A DNA stretch of 64,000 bases from Lachnospiraceae bacterium GAM79 (GCA_003584705.1 AP018536.1:1178001-1242000); one strand, 5' to 3'. Positions 26,255 through 35,868 are shown, numbered from the stretch's first letter. Translations and numbers: made by a program. The notes: generated by a model from the sequence alone, not told the origin.

Positions 26255-26968
26255 ATGTTAGAAGAACATTATCCTTTTGTTGCGCAGCCTCTTCCCTACG
26301 AATATGATGCCCTGCTTCCGGTATTAGATGAGGAAACACTTCATTTTCATCACGACAAGCATTATCAGACCTATGTGGATAAGCTGAATGCCACCCTTGC
26401 CGATTATCCGCAGTTACAGCAGATGTCCTTGACGGAACTGCTCACTTCGGAGGATAATATACTTGCGTCCCTGCCGGAGGAAGCCCGGAAAAGCATTCAC
26501 AATAACGGTGGCGGTGTATATAATCATCAGCTGTATTTTGACAGTATGCGAAGCCCGGCAGGACAGGAGCCCTGTGGAGCTCTGGAGGAGGCGCTGGTCC
26601 GGGATTTTGGATCGGTGAGACAATGGAAAGAACAGATGTCACAGGCAGCCACGGGGGTATTTGGCTCTGGATGGGCATGGCTTGTGAGTGACCAGGACGG
26701 TACTCTGATGGTCCTTACTACAGCGAATCAGGATGTCCCGGATCTGAAATTGTATACCTCCATATTTCCCATAGATGTGTGGGAGCATGCCTATTATTTA
26801 CAGTATCAGAACCGCAGGCCGGATTACGTGGAAGGATGGCATAAGCTGATCCACTGGAAAAAAGCGGGACGACGTTACGAACAGGTACTTTGCAGACTGG
26901 AAAGAGCGGCCGGGGAAGCGGAAAAATTGCAAAATGACAGCCGCACAACAGAAGCAAACGACAGATAG
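26255..26968 (+). CDS. Iron/manganese superoxide dismutase
   Basis: The protein has 237 residues. The metal ligands are in place: His in HFHHDKHY, His in GGVYNHQLYF, and Asp and His in IDVWEHAYY. The conserved FGSGWAWLV and NRRPDYV segments are present. It dismutates superoxide in the cytosol of this anaerobe. Metal choice (Fe or Mn) cannot be fixed by eye. A hydrophilic C-terminal tail of about 20 residues runs past the usual end. GGAG lies five bases before the ATG. The NUDIX gene starts 43 bases after its stop. Confidence 0.95.
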   Translation: MLEEHYPFVAQPLPYEYDALLPVLDEETLHFHHDKHYQTYVDKLNATLADYPQLQQMSLTELLTSEDNILASLPEEARKSIHNNGGGVYNHQLYFDSMRSPAGQEPCGALEEALVRDFGSVRQWKEQMSQAATGVFGSGWAWLVSDQDGTLMVLTTANQDVPDLKLYTSIFPIDVWEHAYYLQYQNRRPDYVEGWHKLIHWKKAGRRYEQVLCRLERAAGEAEKLQNDSRTTEANDR

Positions 26969-27011
26969 TGTGCAACGTGCGGAACAGAAGAACAGAAAGA
27001 GGAAAATGACT

Positions 27012-27671
27012 ATGGAGAACAGACCGATCATAAAAAAGGAACAGGTAGAGACCGTCTACGACAGCAGATTTATCAAGGTATTTGATCTGCGATATGAGCC
27101 GGGAAAACATTATTTTGATGCTACCAGAAGAGCCAAAGATAATCTGGCAGCGGTAAAGAGCGACGAAGAATTCAGACAGATGCTGCCGGATGCAGTCAGC
27201 TGTGTTGTGATCCTGAAGATCAGAGGACAAGAACCGAGACTTTGCTTAAGCCGTGAGTATCGTTACCCGGCAGGACATTTTCTGCTGAGCGTTCCGGCAG
27301 GACTTTTAGACCCGGAGGATGCAACGGAAGAAAATCCCGTATTCCATGCGGCAGCCCGGGAGCTTCGGGAAGAGACCGGCATCACACTGGAAGAGAGCGA
27401 CAGCATCCGTCTGGTGAATCCGCTGGTATTCAGTACCCCCGGTATGACGGATGAGAGCAATGCACTGGTGCAGATCATATTGAACCGTGAAGAGATGCCG
27501 AAGGTAAGTCAGGAAGGCGCCGTTGGAACGGAATGTTTTGATGGTTTTCTGCTGCTGACCAAAGAAGAAGCACAGAAAATCTTAAAAGACGGCGTGGATG
27601 GCCAGGGACTCTTTTATCCCTTATATACCTGGGCAGCATTGATGTGCTTTGTGACGGGAATGTGGGAATAA
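27012..27671 (+). CDS. NUDIX hydrolase, ADP-ribose pyrophosphatase-like
   Basis: This is a 219-residue cytosolic protein. The NUDIX box is visible as GLLDPEDATEEN followed by AARELREETGI, with a longer-than-usual insert between the Gly and the REEXXEE-type core. The upstream SREYRYPAGHFLLSVPAG pattern resembles NudF-type ADP-ribose pyrophosphatases. The ATG at 27012 is chosen because AGAGG lies nine bases upstream; the frame extends into the SOD gene. Probably co-transcribed with SOD and ended at 27698. Confidence 0.85.
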   Translation: MENRPIIKKEQVETVYDSRFIKVFDLRYEPGKHYFDATRRAKDNLAAVKSDEEFRQMLPDAVSCVVILKIRGQEPRLCLSREYRYPAGHFLLSVPAGLLDPEDATEENPVFHAAARELREETGITLEESDSIRLVNPLVFSTPGMTDESNALVQIILNREEMPKVSQEGAVGTECFDGFLLLTKEEAQKILKDGVDGQGLFYPLYTWAALMCFVTGMWE

Positions 27672-27697
27672 TTTTTGAACAAATAAGACGATGAACG

Positions 27698-27729
27698 AAA
27701 AGCGTGTGGAGAGATCTGCACGCTTTTTT
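27698..27729 (+). terminator. Intrinsic terminator after the NUDIX gene
   Basis: AAAAGCGTG pairs with CACGCTTTT around GGAGAGATCTG, and two more Ts follow. Confidence 0.85.
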
Positions 27730-27763
27730 GAAATTTGTAACAAATAGCGAAAAATTCTTCGTT

Positions 27764-28234
27764 ATGATTAACAAAGAGGAAGCCTGTGATGAATTGCTGA
27801 ATCCGGAAAAGACATTGGAGAGATTAGCGAATCCAGAATCGCAGAAAGGAGAGACAGAGGAAACGGACGGAGAGCCCCCGAAGAAAAAGAACAGCCTTAT
27901 AGTAAAAACTGCTGTCCTGGTGGGAATACTGGTGATCGTCGGAGGACTGCTGTTGGGATATATGATAAAGCATAGAGAACCTACTTATCAGCAGATAGGC
28001 ACAAGATACATCGATGATCCTGACTGGGGGAATGTATCTGAAATTTCGTATGTGGTAAAAGGGGAAGTAACGGCAGAGAGACTTAATGAGCATTTGCGTG
28101 AAGTGAGAGAAACGGTGGACCGAGAAGAACTGGGTACCAATGTTGTCAAGACTGTATATTACAGGAACAAGGAAGACGCCCTGGCGTGGAAGGATACGGA
28201 TATGGGAGGATATACTTTCCTGAATGTAGAATGA
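27764..28234 (+). CDS. Single-span membrane protein of unknown function
   Basis: The 156-residue protein has an acidic, Pro/Lys-rich N-terminal 45 residues, one transmembrane helix (about 46-68, VKTAVLVGILVIVGGLLLGY) and a soluble C-terminal domain of about 90 residues, likely external. No family recognised. The ATG at 27764 is the most plausible start but lacks a good ribosome site; the frame is open 20 codons upstream into the terminator. It is followed after 11 bases by a small multi-span protein. Confidence 0.6.
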   Translation: MINKEEACDELLNPEKTLERLANPESQKGETEETDGEPPKKKNSLIVKTAVLVGILVIVGGLLLGYMIKHREPTYQQIGTRYIDDPDWGNVSEISYVVKGEVTAERLNEHLREVRETVDREELGTNVVKTVYYRNKEDALAWKDTDMGGYTFLNVE

Positions 28235-28245
28235 AAGGAGCAGCT

Positions 28246-28626
28246 ATGAAGAAAATTTTTTCAAATTACTACAAAATTATTTTGTCGGTTGTTATTCTGA
28301 TTGTCCTGGTGGCACTGGGAGAGGATTATTACACCTTTGACGAAATGAGCGGAGTCCGGACGGTGGTACGCATGCTGCTCTACACGGCATGGGGATTCCT
28401 GCTGGCAACAAAGACCAGACGGGACAAAGCAAAAGCTGTGGAATATGTTGCTTTTGCTGTTGTCTGTGTGGCTGCGCTCAATCTGCTAATTCCCATCTGG
28501 AAATTTCAGATAGCGTTTTATGCTTTTGTCGCAGGTGTTCCGGGACTTTATTTTATGGTATTTATCCTGACCGGAATGTTAGGCGGTTATATATGGGGAC
28601 CGGTTGATAAAATGGACCGTAAATAG
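28246..28626 (+). CDS. Small integral membrane protein of unknown function
   Basis: This 126-residue protein has about four hydrophobic segments (for example IILSVVILIVLVALG, YVAFAVVCVAALNLLIPIW, VPGLYFMVFILTGMLGGY). No family recognised. AAAGGAG six bases before the ATG fixes this start; the frame opens 20 codons earlier inside the preceding gene. Probably co-transcribed with the upstream membrane protein. Confidence 0.7.
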   Translation: MKKIFSNYYKIILSVVILIVLVALGEDYYTFDEMSGVRTVVRMLLYTAWGFLLATKTRRDKAKAVEYVAFAVVCVAALNLLIPIWKFQIAFYAFVAGVPGLYFMVFILTGMLGGYIWGPVDKMDRK

Positions 28627-28729
28627 TGCCGGATATATCAGGAGCATTGATCCGATGGCAGAAGATATTGCCCAGGGTGTAGAGATAGCAACAGCAGAGT
28701 AGAATGGCGGAGGTGTCTATGGGTAAAAA

Positions 28730-28981
28730 ATGATTAAGTGTCTGATGATTTTAACAATAGTATGGGCAATGACCGGTTGTGGAAAGCAGGAGATGATCCG
28801 CTGTGAGTACACAAATGAGGCAGCAGGGTTTACCTTAAGCATAGACAGACCGGTAGAATGGACAGCGAAGCTTCAGAAAGGGTGGCCTGCGACCGAGACA
28901 GAGGAAGCCAGCCCGGACGAGGGAATCCGGCTTTATACGGATAACAAATACAAAATCGTAGATGAAGTCGAGATGGATTAG
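28730..28981 (+). CDS. Short lipoprotein, possibly truncated
   Basis: The 83-residue protein has a signal sequence ending in lipobox MTGC. The rest is hydrophilic with no recognised domain and stops abruptly after EVEMD. The good ribosome site (GGAGGTG) serves an ATG at 28719 that opens a four-codon frame (MGKK) ending in TGA. That stop overlaps the lipoprotein ATG as ATGA within a run of six A residues. Translation may depend on re-initiation or slippage; a one-base indel artefact is also possible. In 28627-28718 I see nothing recognisable. Confidence 0.5.
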   Translation: MIKCLMILTIVWAMTGCGKQEMIRCEYTNEAAGFTLSIDRPVEWTAKLQKGWPATETEEASPDEGIRLYTDNKYKIVDEVEMD

Positions 28982-29003
28982 TGATTGCTTTGAAAAATAA
29001 ATA

Positions 29004-29064
29004 TTGACATATATAGATAGCCGATATATATTATAGACAACGATATATATCGGCTATCTATATA
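29004..29064 (+). promoter_or_regulatory. padR promoter with perfect 21 bp palindromic operator
   Basis: TTGACA (29004-29009), 17 bp spacer, TATATT (29027-29032). A perfect inverted repeat of 21 bp (arms 29010-29030 and 29044-29064, half-site core GATAGCCGATATAT) with a 13-base spacer overlaps the -10 and runs to the ribosome site. This is the expected layout for PadR autorepression. Confidence 0.88.
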
Positions 29065-29077
29065 AGGAGGACAAAAA

Positions 29078-29407
29078 ATGGCTGTGGACAAATCACTGAT
29101 GTCGGGAAGTATGACGATGCTTTTGCTCAGATTACTGGCGGAGAAGGATATGTACGGATACGAGATGATCGATACACTGCGGAAAAAATCCTGTAACGTG
29201 TTCGAGTTAAAAGCAGGTACGCTGTATCCGCTGTTGCATGGGTTGGAAGCGAAGGGTCTGCTTACGGTATATGAGCAGGAATATGCAGGCAAGACGAGGA
29301 AGTATTACAGTATTACGAAAGAGGGCAGAAAATTACTGGAAACAAAAAAAGCGGAGTGGATGGAATATCAGTCTGCTGTGACCAGCGTTCTGGCAATGGG
29401 GGTATAA
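29078..29407 (+). CDS. PadR family transcriptional regulator
   Basis: This 109-residue protein has the PadR winged helix (LMSGSMTMLLLRLLAEKD, YGYEMIDTLRKKS, AGTLYPLLHGLEAKGL) and a short C-terminal dimerisation helix. It probably represses its own operon through the palindrome upstream. AAGGAGG precedes the ATG. The stop is three bases from the next start, so the membrane protein downstream is almost surely co-regulated. Confidence 0.93.
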   Translation: MAVDKSLMSGSMTMLLLRLLAEKDMYGYEMIDTLRKKSCNVFELKAGTLYPLLHGLEAKGLLTVYEQEYAGKTRKYYSITKEGRKLLETKKAEWMEYQSAVTSVLAMGV

Positions 29408-29409
29408 GG

Positions 29410-30795
29410 ATGGAAACATATTTGGAAAAACTGTTGTCACAGATCCGTTGTAAAAAAGCCAGACCCTATATCGCCGAGGAGATAAGAGACCATATAGAAT
29501 GCCAGATCGCAGACAATCTTTCCGAGGGAATGACCTATGAGGAAGCAGAGAAAAATGCGGTTGCGGACATGGGAGATCCGGTAGAAGTGGGGATCTCGCT
29601 GGACAGGATCCACAAGCCTAAGATTGCATGGAAGTTACTTGTGATCGTAGGAATTTTAAGCCTGCTGGGCATTCTGATACAGCAATCCATTCTCAGACAA
29701 CCCGGTTATCAGGAGCTGGAAACATGGAGACAGGAAGTGTACCGCTATACTACGGAGGGGTTTGTCTCATGTATTGTGATAGGATTCCTTCTCATGTGTG
29801 TGATCTACTTTCTGGATTATACGTTAATTGCAAAGTACTCCAGGTTCATTGGAGTCTTTATACTTATTTTGGGAGGATTGCGGCTGACCAGCTTTTTCGG
29901 TGTGGATATTAACGGAGTCGGCAACTGGGTTGGATTTGGAATGTTCCGGGTGTCGATTACTTCCCTGATGATGTTCTATGTGCCCATCTATGGAGCTATC
30001 TTATACAAATACAGGGATGGTGGGTTTATGGCACTGTGCAAAGCACTCCTGTGGCTGATCTTTCCGGTATTTATTACATTCCGGATTCCAAGCCTCGGTG
30101 TGGCTGTCATCATGATGATTAGTATGCTGATGGAACTTACGGTGGCTATTTGGAAGGGGTGGTTTAAACTGCCCGTCAAAAGGACGATTATTGGCTTGGG
30201 GTTGTTTCTTGCGGGATTACCGGTCCTGTTACTGGCTGCAATGTACGCATTTCATATGCTGGCAGTATATCAGGAAGCAAGGATCCGCTCCTATTTCACC
30301 TCTTCCGGAGATGCCTATTATATGACGTCCATGCTTCATAAATTTAATGAGAACATTTCGTTTTGGGGAAATAGTGGAAATGATGTGCTCGAAGGTCTGC
30401 CGGAATTTAATAAAGCTTACGTTTTTTCCTATATTCTGAATAGTTATGGAAAGTCAGCGGGAATTGTTGTGGTCGTTCTCCTGGCGGCATTGGTAGTGTT
30501 TATGTTCGGAACTTCTGTCAGACAGAAAAACGAACTTGGCACAGTGATGGGATTCGGTTGCGGAATGATCATTTTATTAAATGTTCTCCTGAATCTTGCC
30601 GGAATTTTTGGATGGATCCCGCTGACGACAACATTCCTGCCGTTCTTATCTGTTGGCAGAGATAATATTTTACTGTGTTATGCCTTGGTGGGAATTATTC
30701 TGAGTATTTACAGGTACAAAGATGTATATCCAAAAAAGTTCAAGGCGTCACAGGTATCATTGCAGAAGACTATTACTTTGAAGCTGGATATGTAA
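29410..30795 (+). CDS. SEDS (FtsW/RodA/SpoVE-like) membrane protein with N-terminal permease-prefix domain
   Basis: This 461-residue protein begins with a soluble HAAS/permease-prefix domain (about 1-75, CKKARPYIAEEIRDHIECQI), followed by about ten helices. The C-terminal segment GIFGWIPLTTTFLPFLSVG matches the conserved SEDS signature. The extracellular loop that carries the catalytic Asp of RodA (HTDFIFA-type) reads FNKAYVFSYI here, so the Asp appears missing. Lipid II polymerase activity is therefore doubtful. The start at 29410 follows GGGGG by seven bases. PadR plus SEDS pairs occur in other Firmicutes; their role is not established. Confidence 0.8.
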   Translation: METYLEKLLSQIRCKKARPYIAEEIRDHIECQIADNLSEGMTYEEAEKNAVADMGDPVEVGISLDRIHKPKIAWKLLVIVGILSLLGILIQQSILRQPGYQELETWRQEVYRYTTEGFVSCIVIGFLLMCVIYFLDYTLIAKYSRFIGVFILILGGLRLTSFFGVDINGVGNWVGFGMFRVSITSLMMFYVPIYGAILYKYRDGGFMALCKALLWLIFPVFITFRIPSLGVAVIMMISMLMELTVAIWKGWFKLPVKRTIIGLGLFLAGLPVLLLAAMYAFHMLAVYQEARIRSYFTSSGDAYYMTSMLHKFNENISFWGNSGNDVLEGLPEFNKAYVFSYILNSYGKSAGIVVVVLLAALVVFMFGTSVRQKNELGTVMGFGCGMIILLNVLLNLAGIFGWIPLTTTFLPFLSVGRDNILLCYALVGIILSIYRYKDVYPKKFKASQVSLQKTITLKLDM

Positions 30796-30834
30796 CACGG
30801 TAATAAAATTAATGCGAATAAAAGTAATGCAAAT

Positions 30835-30873
30835 AAAAGGTCCATGAGCAGGAAAACTGTCCATGGACTTTTA
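30835..30873. terminator. Intrinsic terminator between the SEDS gene and holA, possibly bidirectional
   Basis: AAAAGGTCCATG pairs with CCATGGACTTTT, with T or A runs on both sides. Confidence 0.82.
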
Positions 30874-30912
30874 TATATCGTGAGCAGAACTCACTCAATG
30901 CATTTCGCAAGC

Positions 30913-31893
30913 TTACGAGGGCAATACCGACAAAATCAGTATCTCCACGCTCATCATATCATTCATCCGCCCGGATTTCACGGCTTCCTCGGTCTCTACA
31001 CACTGCTTTACCGCATTTTTCAGCACGGAAGTCTTGAAATGGGATGCCTGTGCCACATATTTTCCGGCGGCAAAGGGCGGTACACCAATCTTGGAGGCAA
31101 TGGTCTTATTGTCATGGCCTCTGCTTTTTAATTCCTTGGTCTGGAGCAGCAGGTTACACTGCCTGGCGATCAGGAACAGCACCCGCATGGGCGGCTCCTT
31201 CAGTGCCAGCAGATCGTAATAGAGCTGCAAGGCTTTCTGCGGCTGCTTTTCCGCAATGGCATTGACCATATCGAAGATGTGGTTGGTGATGCGGGTGGTG
31301 CAGACGGCTTCCACATCCTCTGCGGTGACTATATCCCGGTCCAGACAATAGCAGATCAGCTTCTCCAGCTCCATCTGGATATTTTCCATATCCGTGCCGG
31401 TCTTGGAGAGAAGGAGCTGTGCGGTGTTCTCGGAGATTTTTTTCCCTTCCCGGCCCAGGATACCGGCAATCCAGCGTTTTAGGGAATTCTCATCCTGTAC
31501 CGTGAATTCTGCCACATAACCCTTGGATTGCACGGTCTTATACAGTTTACTCCGTTTATCCACTTCGCTTTCCGTGAACACGAAAAAGGTGGTGTCATTG
31601 GGACTTGCCAGGTATTCCGCCAGCTTTTCCCCACCGGCTTTGAAGAGCCCGGTATCTTTGAAAAACATGACACGGCGCTCTGCCAGAAAAGGCAGCGTCT
31701 CTGCTAGATCAATGACCTCTCCCACAGAAAAATCTTTTCCCTGATAGAAGTGGGTGTTCATCTCGTCCCCCTCCTGACACAGAGCCTTGCGCAGACGGGT
31801 CGTGTACTGGTTTTTCAGATAACGCTCCTCTCCGTAGAGCAGATAGATCTGTTTGAAATTGCTGTTCTTGATGTCTTCGTTGATCCGCTGCAT
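30913..31893 (-). CDS. holA: DNA polymerase III delta subunit (clamp loader)
   Basis: The protein has 326 residues, normal for HolA. Visible features are the N-terminal LLYGEERYLKNQY, the conserved LPFLAERRVMFFKDTGLF strand region and a helical C-terminal collar domain (PQKALQLYYDLLALKEPP, LFLIARQCNLLLQTKEL). It opens the beta clamp within the clamp-loader complex. AAAGGATC lies seven bases before the ATG. It is monocistronic here; rpsT or comE genes that sometimes adjoin holA are absent. Confidence 0.93.
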   Translation of the reverse strand: MQRINEDIKNSNFKQIYLLYGEERYLKNQYTTRLRKALCQEGDEMNTHFYQGKDFSVGEVIDLAETLPFLAERRVMFFKDTGLFKAGGEKLAEYLASPNDTTFFVFTESEVDKRSKLYKTVQSKGYVAEFTVQDENSLKRWIAGILGREGKKISENTAQLLLSKTGTDMENIQMELEKLICYCLDRDIVTAEDVEAVCTTRITNHIFDMVNAIAEKQPQKALQLYYDLLALKEPPMRVLFLIARQCNLLLQTKELKSRGHDNKTIASKIGVPPFAAGKYVAQASHFKTSVLKNAVKQCVETEEAVKSGRMNDMMSVEILILSVLPS

Positions 31894-32012
31894 GAATTGA
31901 TCCTTTCTGGGAAAATGCGGTTACTTCTACATTAGATTCCTAAAAGAGTATACCCCATTTCCTATTGAGGTTTCAAGGGGTGTATGCTATTATGGAACAA
32001 AACAGTTTGACC

Positions 32013-32151
32013 ATGGACATATACGAGAGACAAAATTATGCTTGCATGATTTTGCAAACGAATATGTCCGTGAGTTAAGCGCCGATTCATGAGCAAAGGT
32101 AGTCACGAAGTGACGGAAAGCGCGGCAGCGCGACTTTGCGAATGGCGCGGT
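32013..32151 (-). repeat. Divergent copy of the palindromic intergenic repeat
   Basis: Read on the minus strand it holds CGCCATTCGCAAAGTCGCG, a small hairpin, TTTGCTCATGAATCGGCG, then a stem around CATGCAAGCATAATTTTG bounded by GGACATAT. The order and both cores match the full-length copies, but the ends have drifted from ACTATTCAGA. Only this element is recognisable in 31894-32207. Confidence 0.6.
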
Positions 32152-32207
32152 TCGAACGTGGGACAGCGCGGTTCGACCTTCATACCATAAGAGGAAGGAA
32201 GAGAAAA

Positions 32208-32642
32208 ATGAGCAAGAAAAGCGGATTCATTCAGGAATTTAAAAAGTTTATTTTGAGGGGAAATGTAATGGATATGGCAGTCGGCGTGATCGTCGGCGGA
32301 GCATTCACCGCTATCGTTACTTCTCTGAATCAAGATGTCCTGACACCGATTCTGGCCATCTTCGGAGGCACGGATTTTTCGAATTTATATGTAAAGCTGG
32401 GAAGCGGCGATACGGCACCGGTATTGATGTACGGTAATTTTATCACGGCAGTTATCAACTTCCTGATCACAGCATTTGTGATCTTCTGTCTGGTAAAATT
32501 CATCAATAAGCTGGGAGACACCCTGCATCACAAAGAGGAAGCACCGGCAGCGCCCACGACGAAAAAATGCCCGTTCTGTAAGAGCGAGATCGCTATCGAT
32601 GCCACAAGATGCCCTCATTGTACTTCTCAGTTAGACAAATAG
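32208..32642 (+). CDS. mscL: Large-conductance mechanosensitive channel with C-terminal zinc ribbon
   Basis: This 144-residue protein has the MscL N-terminal amphipathic helix and TM1 (EFKKFILRGNVMDMAVGVIV) and TM2 (TAVINFLITAFVIFCLVKF). The cytoplasmic end carries C-x2-C-x13-C-x2-C (CPFCK to CPHC), a zinc-ribbon not found in E. coli MscL. It releases solutes under hypo-osmotic shock. GGAAGGAAGAG before the ATG at 32208 sets the start; the frame is open 24 codons upstream into the repeat. Confidence 0.95.
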   Translation: MSKKSGFIQEFKKFILRGNVMDMAVGVIVGGAFTAIVTSLNQDVLTPILAIFGGTDFSNLYVKLGSGDTAPVLMYGNFITAVINFLITAFVIFCLVKFINKLGDTLHHKEEAPAAPTTKKCPFCKSEIAIDATRCPHCTSQLDK

Positions 32643-32677
32643 GAACCGGTAATACAGATACGGCCGTGGAGGAAAGC

Positions 32678-33724
32678 ATGGGAAAAATACACAGGAAAAT
32701 AGTGGCAGCAGGAGTCTGCTGTCTGATGACAGGCATGCTGACAGGCTGCGGAAGTGATACCACGAAGATCACCGAAGGAATGCAGTTGGTGGAAACTCTG
32801 GATTATCAGGGGGCATTGAATGCCTTTGACGAAGCGGAAGCACAGAAAGAGGACAGCCGTCTGATCGCAAGAGGCCGGGGAATCGCCAGCATGGGGCTGA
32901 CAGAGTATGATCAGGCCGTAGAATATTTTACACAGGCCCTGGAACTCAGTGACGGCTGGGTTCAGAACGTGGACTATGATATGAATTACTATCTGGCGGC
33001 GGCATACACCAAGAACGGACAGCCTGCGGAAGCCAAAAAGGTATACGATGCCATTCTGGGCCTGAAGCCGGAGGAAAAGGACGCTTATTTTCTCAGAGGT
33101 TCTGCAGAACTGGAGCTGGGAGATTATGAGAGTGCCAAAGCGGATTTTGATCAGGCAATCTCCATGGATCCGAAAAATTATGACCGGTTAATAGAAATCT
33201 ATGAAGCCCTGGCAGCGCACGGCTACCGTGAGGTCGGTCAGGAATATCTGCAAAATGTACTGGACACAGCCAAACAACTGGATGCTTATGACAGCGGACG
33301 GATCTATTATTATCTGGGAGAATACCAGAAAGCTTATCTGGCGCTGGATGAAGCCCGGGATAAGGGAGGCGCGGACAGCTATCTCTATCTGGGAAGAGCC
33401 TATGCGGCTACCGGAGATTATAACTATGCGTCCAGTGTGTACAACAATTATCTCTCCAAGCAGGGGCCGAATGCAGAAATCTACAATGAACTTGGTCTGT
33501 GCGAAATGGCAAAAAAGGAGTATCAGAATGCTCTGGCGGCATTTCAGGCGGGAAAACAGATCGAAGGAAACAGCCTGATGCAGACCTTGTGCTTTAATGA
33601 AATTGTAGCATATGAGTATCTGGAAGATTATCAGCAGGCAGAAGTACTGATGAATGCTTATTTACAAAATTACCCGGATGACCAGGCAGCCATCCGGGAG
33701 CAACAGTTCCTGTCCACCAGATAA
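32678..33724 (+). CDS. TPR-repeat lipoprotein
   Basis: This 348-residue protein has a signal peptide with lipobox LTGCG near residue 24 and then about eight tetratricopeptide repeats (for example YDQAVEYFTQALEL, PAEAKKVYDAILGLKPEE, YESAKADFDQAISMDP). It is probably anchored outside the membrane as a protein-interaction scaffold; partners are unknown. GGAGGAAAGC before the ATG sets the start. The gene follows mscL by 35 bases. Confidence 0.85.
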   Translation: MGKIHRKIVAAGVCCLMTGMLTGCGSDTTKITEGMQLVETLDYQGALNAFDEAEAQKEDSRLIARGRGIASMGLTEYDQAVEYFTQALELSDGWVQNVDYDMNYYLAAAYTKNGQPAEAKKVYDAILGLKPEEKDAYFLRGSAELELGDYESAKADFDQAISMDPKNYDRLIEIYEALAAHGYREVGQEYLQNVLDTAKQLDAYDSGRIYYYLGEYQKAYLALDEARDKGGADSYLYLGRAYAATGDYNYASSVYNNYLSKQGPNAEIYNELGLCEMAKKEYQNALAAFQAGKQIEGNSLMQTLCFNEIVAYEYLEDYQQAEVLMNAYLQNYPDDQAAIREQQFLSTR

Positions 33725-33745
33725 AAAGACAATAGAATTTATCGA

Positions 33746-34129
33746 TCAATCATTGGCAGAGTCTTCCCGCGAGGAAGATTCTGCTTTTTCTCTTAATTGC
33801 AGCAGATCCACAAAATCCAGCAGAGAAGCCATGTTTTTCGGATTAAAATGCTGTATCACCTCTACCACATCGGATACGGTGGTGCCGGGGACACATTCCT
33901 GTCTCAGAACTTCCGGATTGTAACGATAAGGAGTCCGACCCAACAGATAATCGATGGTTACATCGAAATATTCCGCTAATTGTATTAAAGCTTCCTGATC
34001 CGGGAAGTGAATATTGTTCTCGTAATTCGAAATGGTGCCAACGGATACTTTCAGTATGGCAGCCAGTTCTTTCTGATAAATGCCCCGTTCTTCCCGCAGG
34101 GATGCCAGAATTTCACCGAAACTCCTCAT
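33746..34129 (-). CDS. XRE family transcriptional regulator
   Basis: The 127-residue protein starts with an HTH_3 domain (SLREERGIYQKELAAILKVS, TISNYENNIHFPDQEALI, YFDVTIDYLLGRTP). A 60-residue C-terminal region of unknown role follows. It resembles small Firmicutes regulators of metabolic or developmental genes; the target is not known. GAGG five bases before the ATG at 34129 favours this start over 34141. Its 3' end overlaps the convergent terminator of the TPR gene. Confidence 0.88.
   Translation of the reverse strand: MRSFGEILASLREERGIYQKELAAILKVSVGTISNYENNIHFPDQEALIQLAEYFDVTIDYLLGRTPYRYNPEVLRQECVPGTTVSDVVEVIQHFNPKNMASLLDFVDLLQLREKAESSSREDSAND
33756..33789 (+). terminator. Intrinsic terminator of the TPR gene, inside the XRE coding region
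   Basis: GCAGAGTCTTCC pairs with GGAAGATTCTGC (11 of 12), followed by TTTTT. It lies within the last codons of the opposite-strand XRE gene. Confidence 0.82.
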
Positions 34130-34141
34130 AATGCCTCGCAT

Positions 34142-34338
34142 TCTGCCGCAGATGCAGCCTATTTAAATGTTTTCTTTTAAGATTTGATAAATTCTATTTT
34201 ACTATATTTTAGTTTTAAAGGAATATGAATTTAGAAATCGAGGAAAATAATGAAAAAATGCTCCTAGAATTAATTTTAACTAAAAAGTACAAATTATGCA
34301 GGAAAATATCCATTGAGAAATCCTCTCATTAACACCTA
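34142..34338. other. AT-rich intergenic stretch
   Basis: Upstream of the eno leader promoter and of the divergent XRE gene. No gene, repeat or clear promoter for the XRE gene could be supported. Confidence 0.5.
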
Positions 34339-34392
34339 TTGCTATTTTGAAGAAAGCCGGATATAATAATCCAAGAGTTAGGTACAACTAAC
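34339..34392 (+). promoter_or_regulatory. eno leader promoter with GTTAG-N6-CTAAC operator
   Basis: TTGCTA (34339-34344), 17 bp spacer, TATAAT (34362-34367). The palindrome GTTAG-GTACAA-CTAAC (34377-34392) starts ten bases after the -10, over the start point. It is nearly identical to the box at 4060-4075. The resemblance to metal-regulator boxes (DtxR-like) is only suggestive. Confidence 0.65.
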
Positions 34393-34398
34393 TAATGA

Positions 34399-34512
34399 GT
34401 GAATCATGTGAAACTCCTCAGAGAAAACGGAGCTGCTGAATCCGCGGACTGCCGGGAGGCCATCTTCCGGGAGGAGTTTTTCAGCCCTTATACACAGGGA
34501 TGGGGGATTCAC
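34399..34512 (+). ncRNA. Structured leader RNA upstream of eno, with terminator-like hairpin
   Basis: GTGAATC (34399-34405) and GATTCAC (34506-34512) close the structure. Inside, AACTCCTC (34412-34419) pairs with GAGGAGTT (34471-34478) followed by TTTTTC, and a nested CCGGGAG/CTTCCGG hairpin sits between. The terminator-like arm 60 bases before the eno ribosome site suggests attenuation. I do not recognise a described riboswitch class. Confidence 0.5.
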
Positions 34513-34548
34513 GAAAGAGAAGGTTTGGGAATAAAAAGTTTAGAATAG

Positions 34549-35868
<1,320 letters not shown>

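Noticed and set aside
26934..27011. NUDIX start overlapping the SOD gene
   Set aside because: The upstream in-frame ATG has no ribosome site; 27012 has AGAGG at good spacing.
34399..34512. Cobalamin or other known riboswitch before eno
   Set aside because: The GAATCCGCGGACTGCC stretch loosely recalls the cobalamin core, but the flanking conserved boxes are absent.
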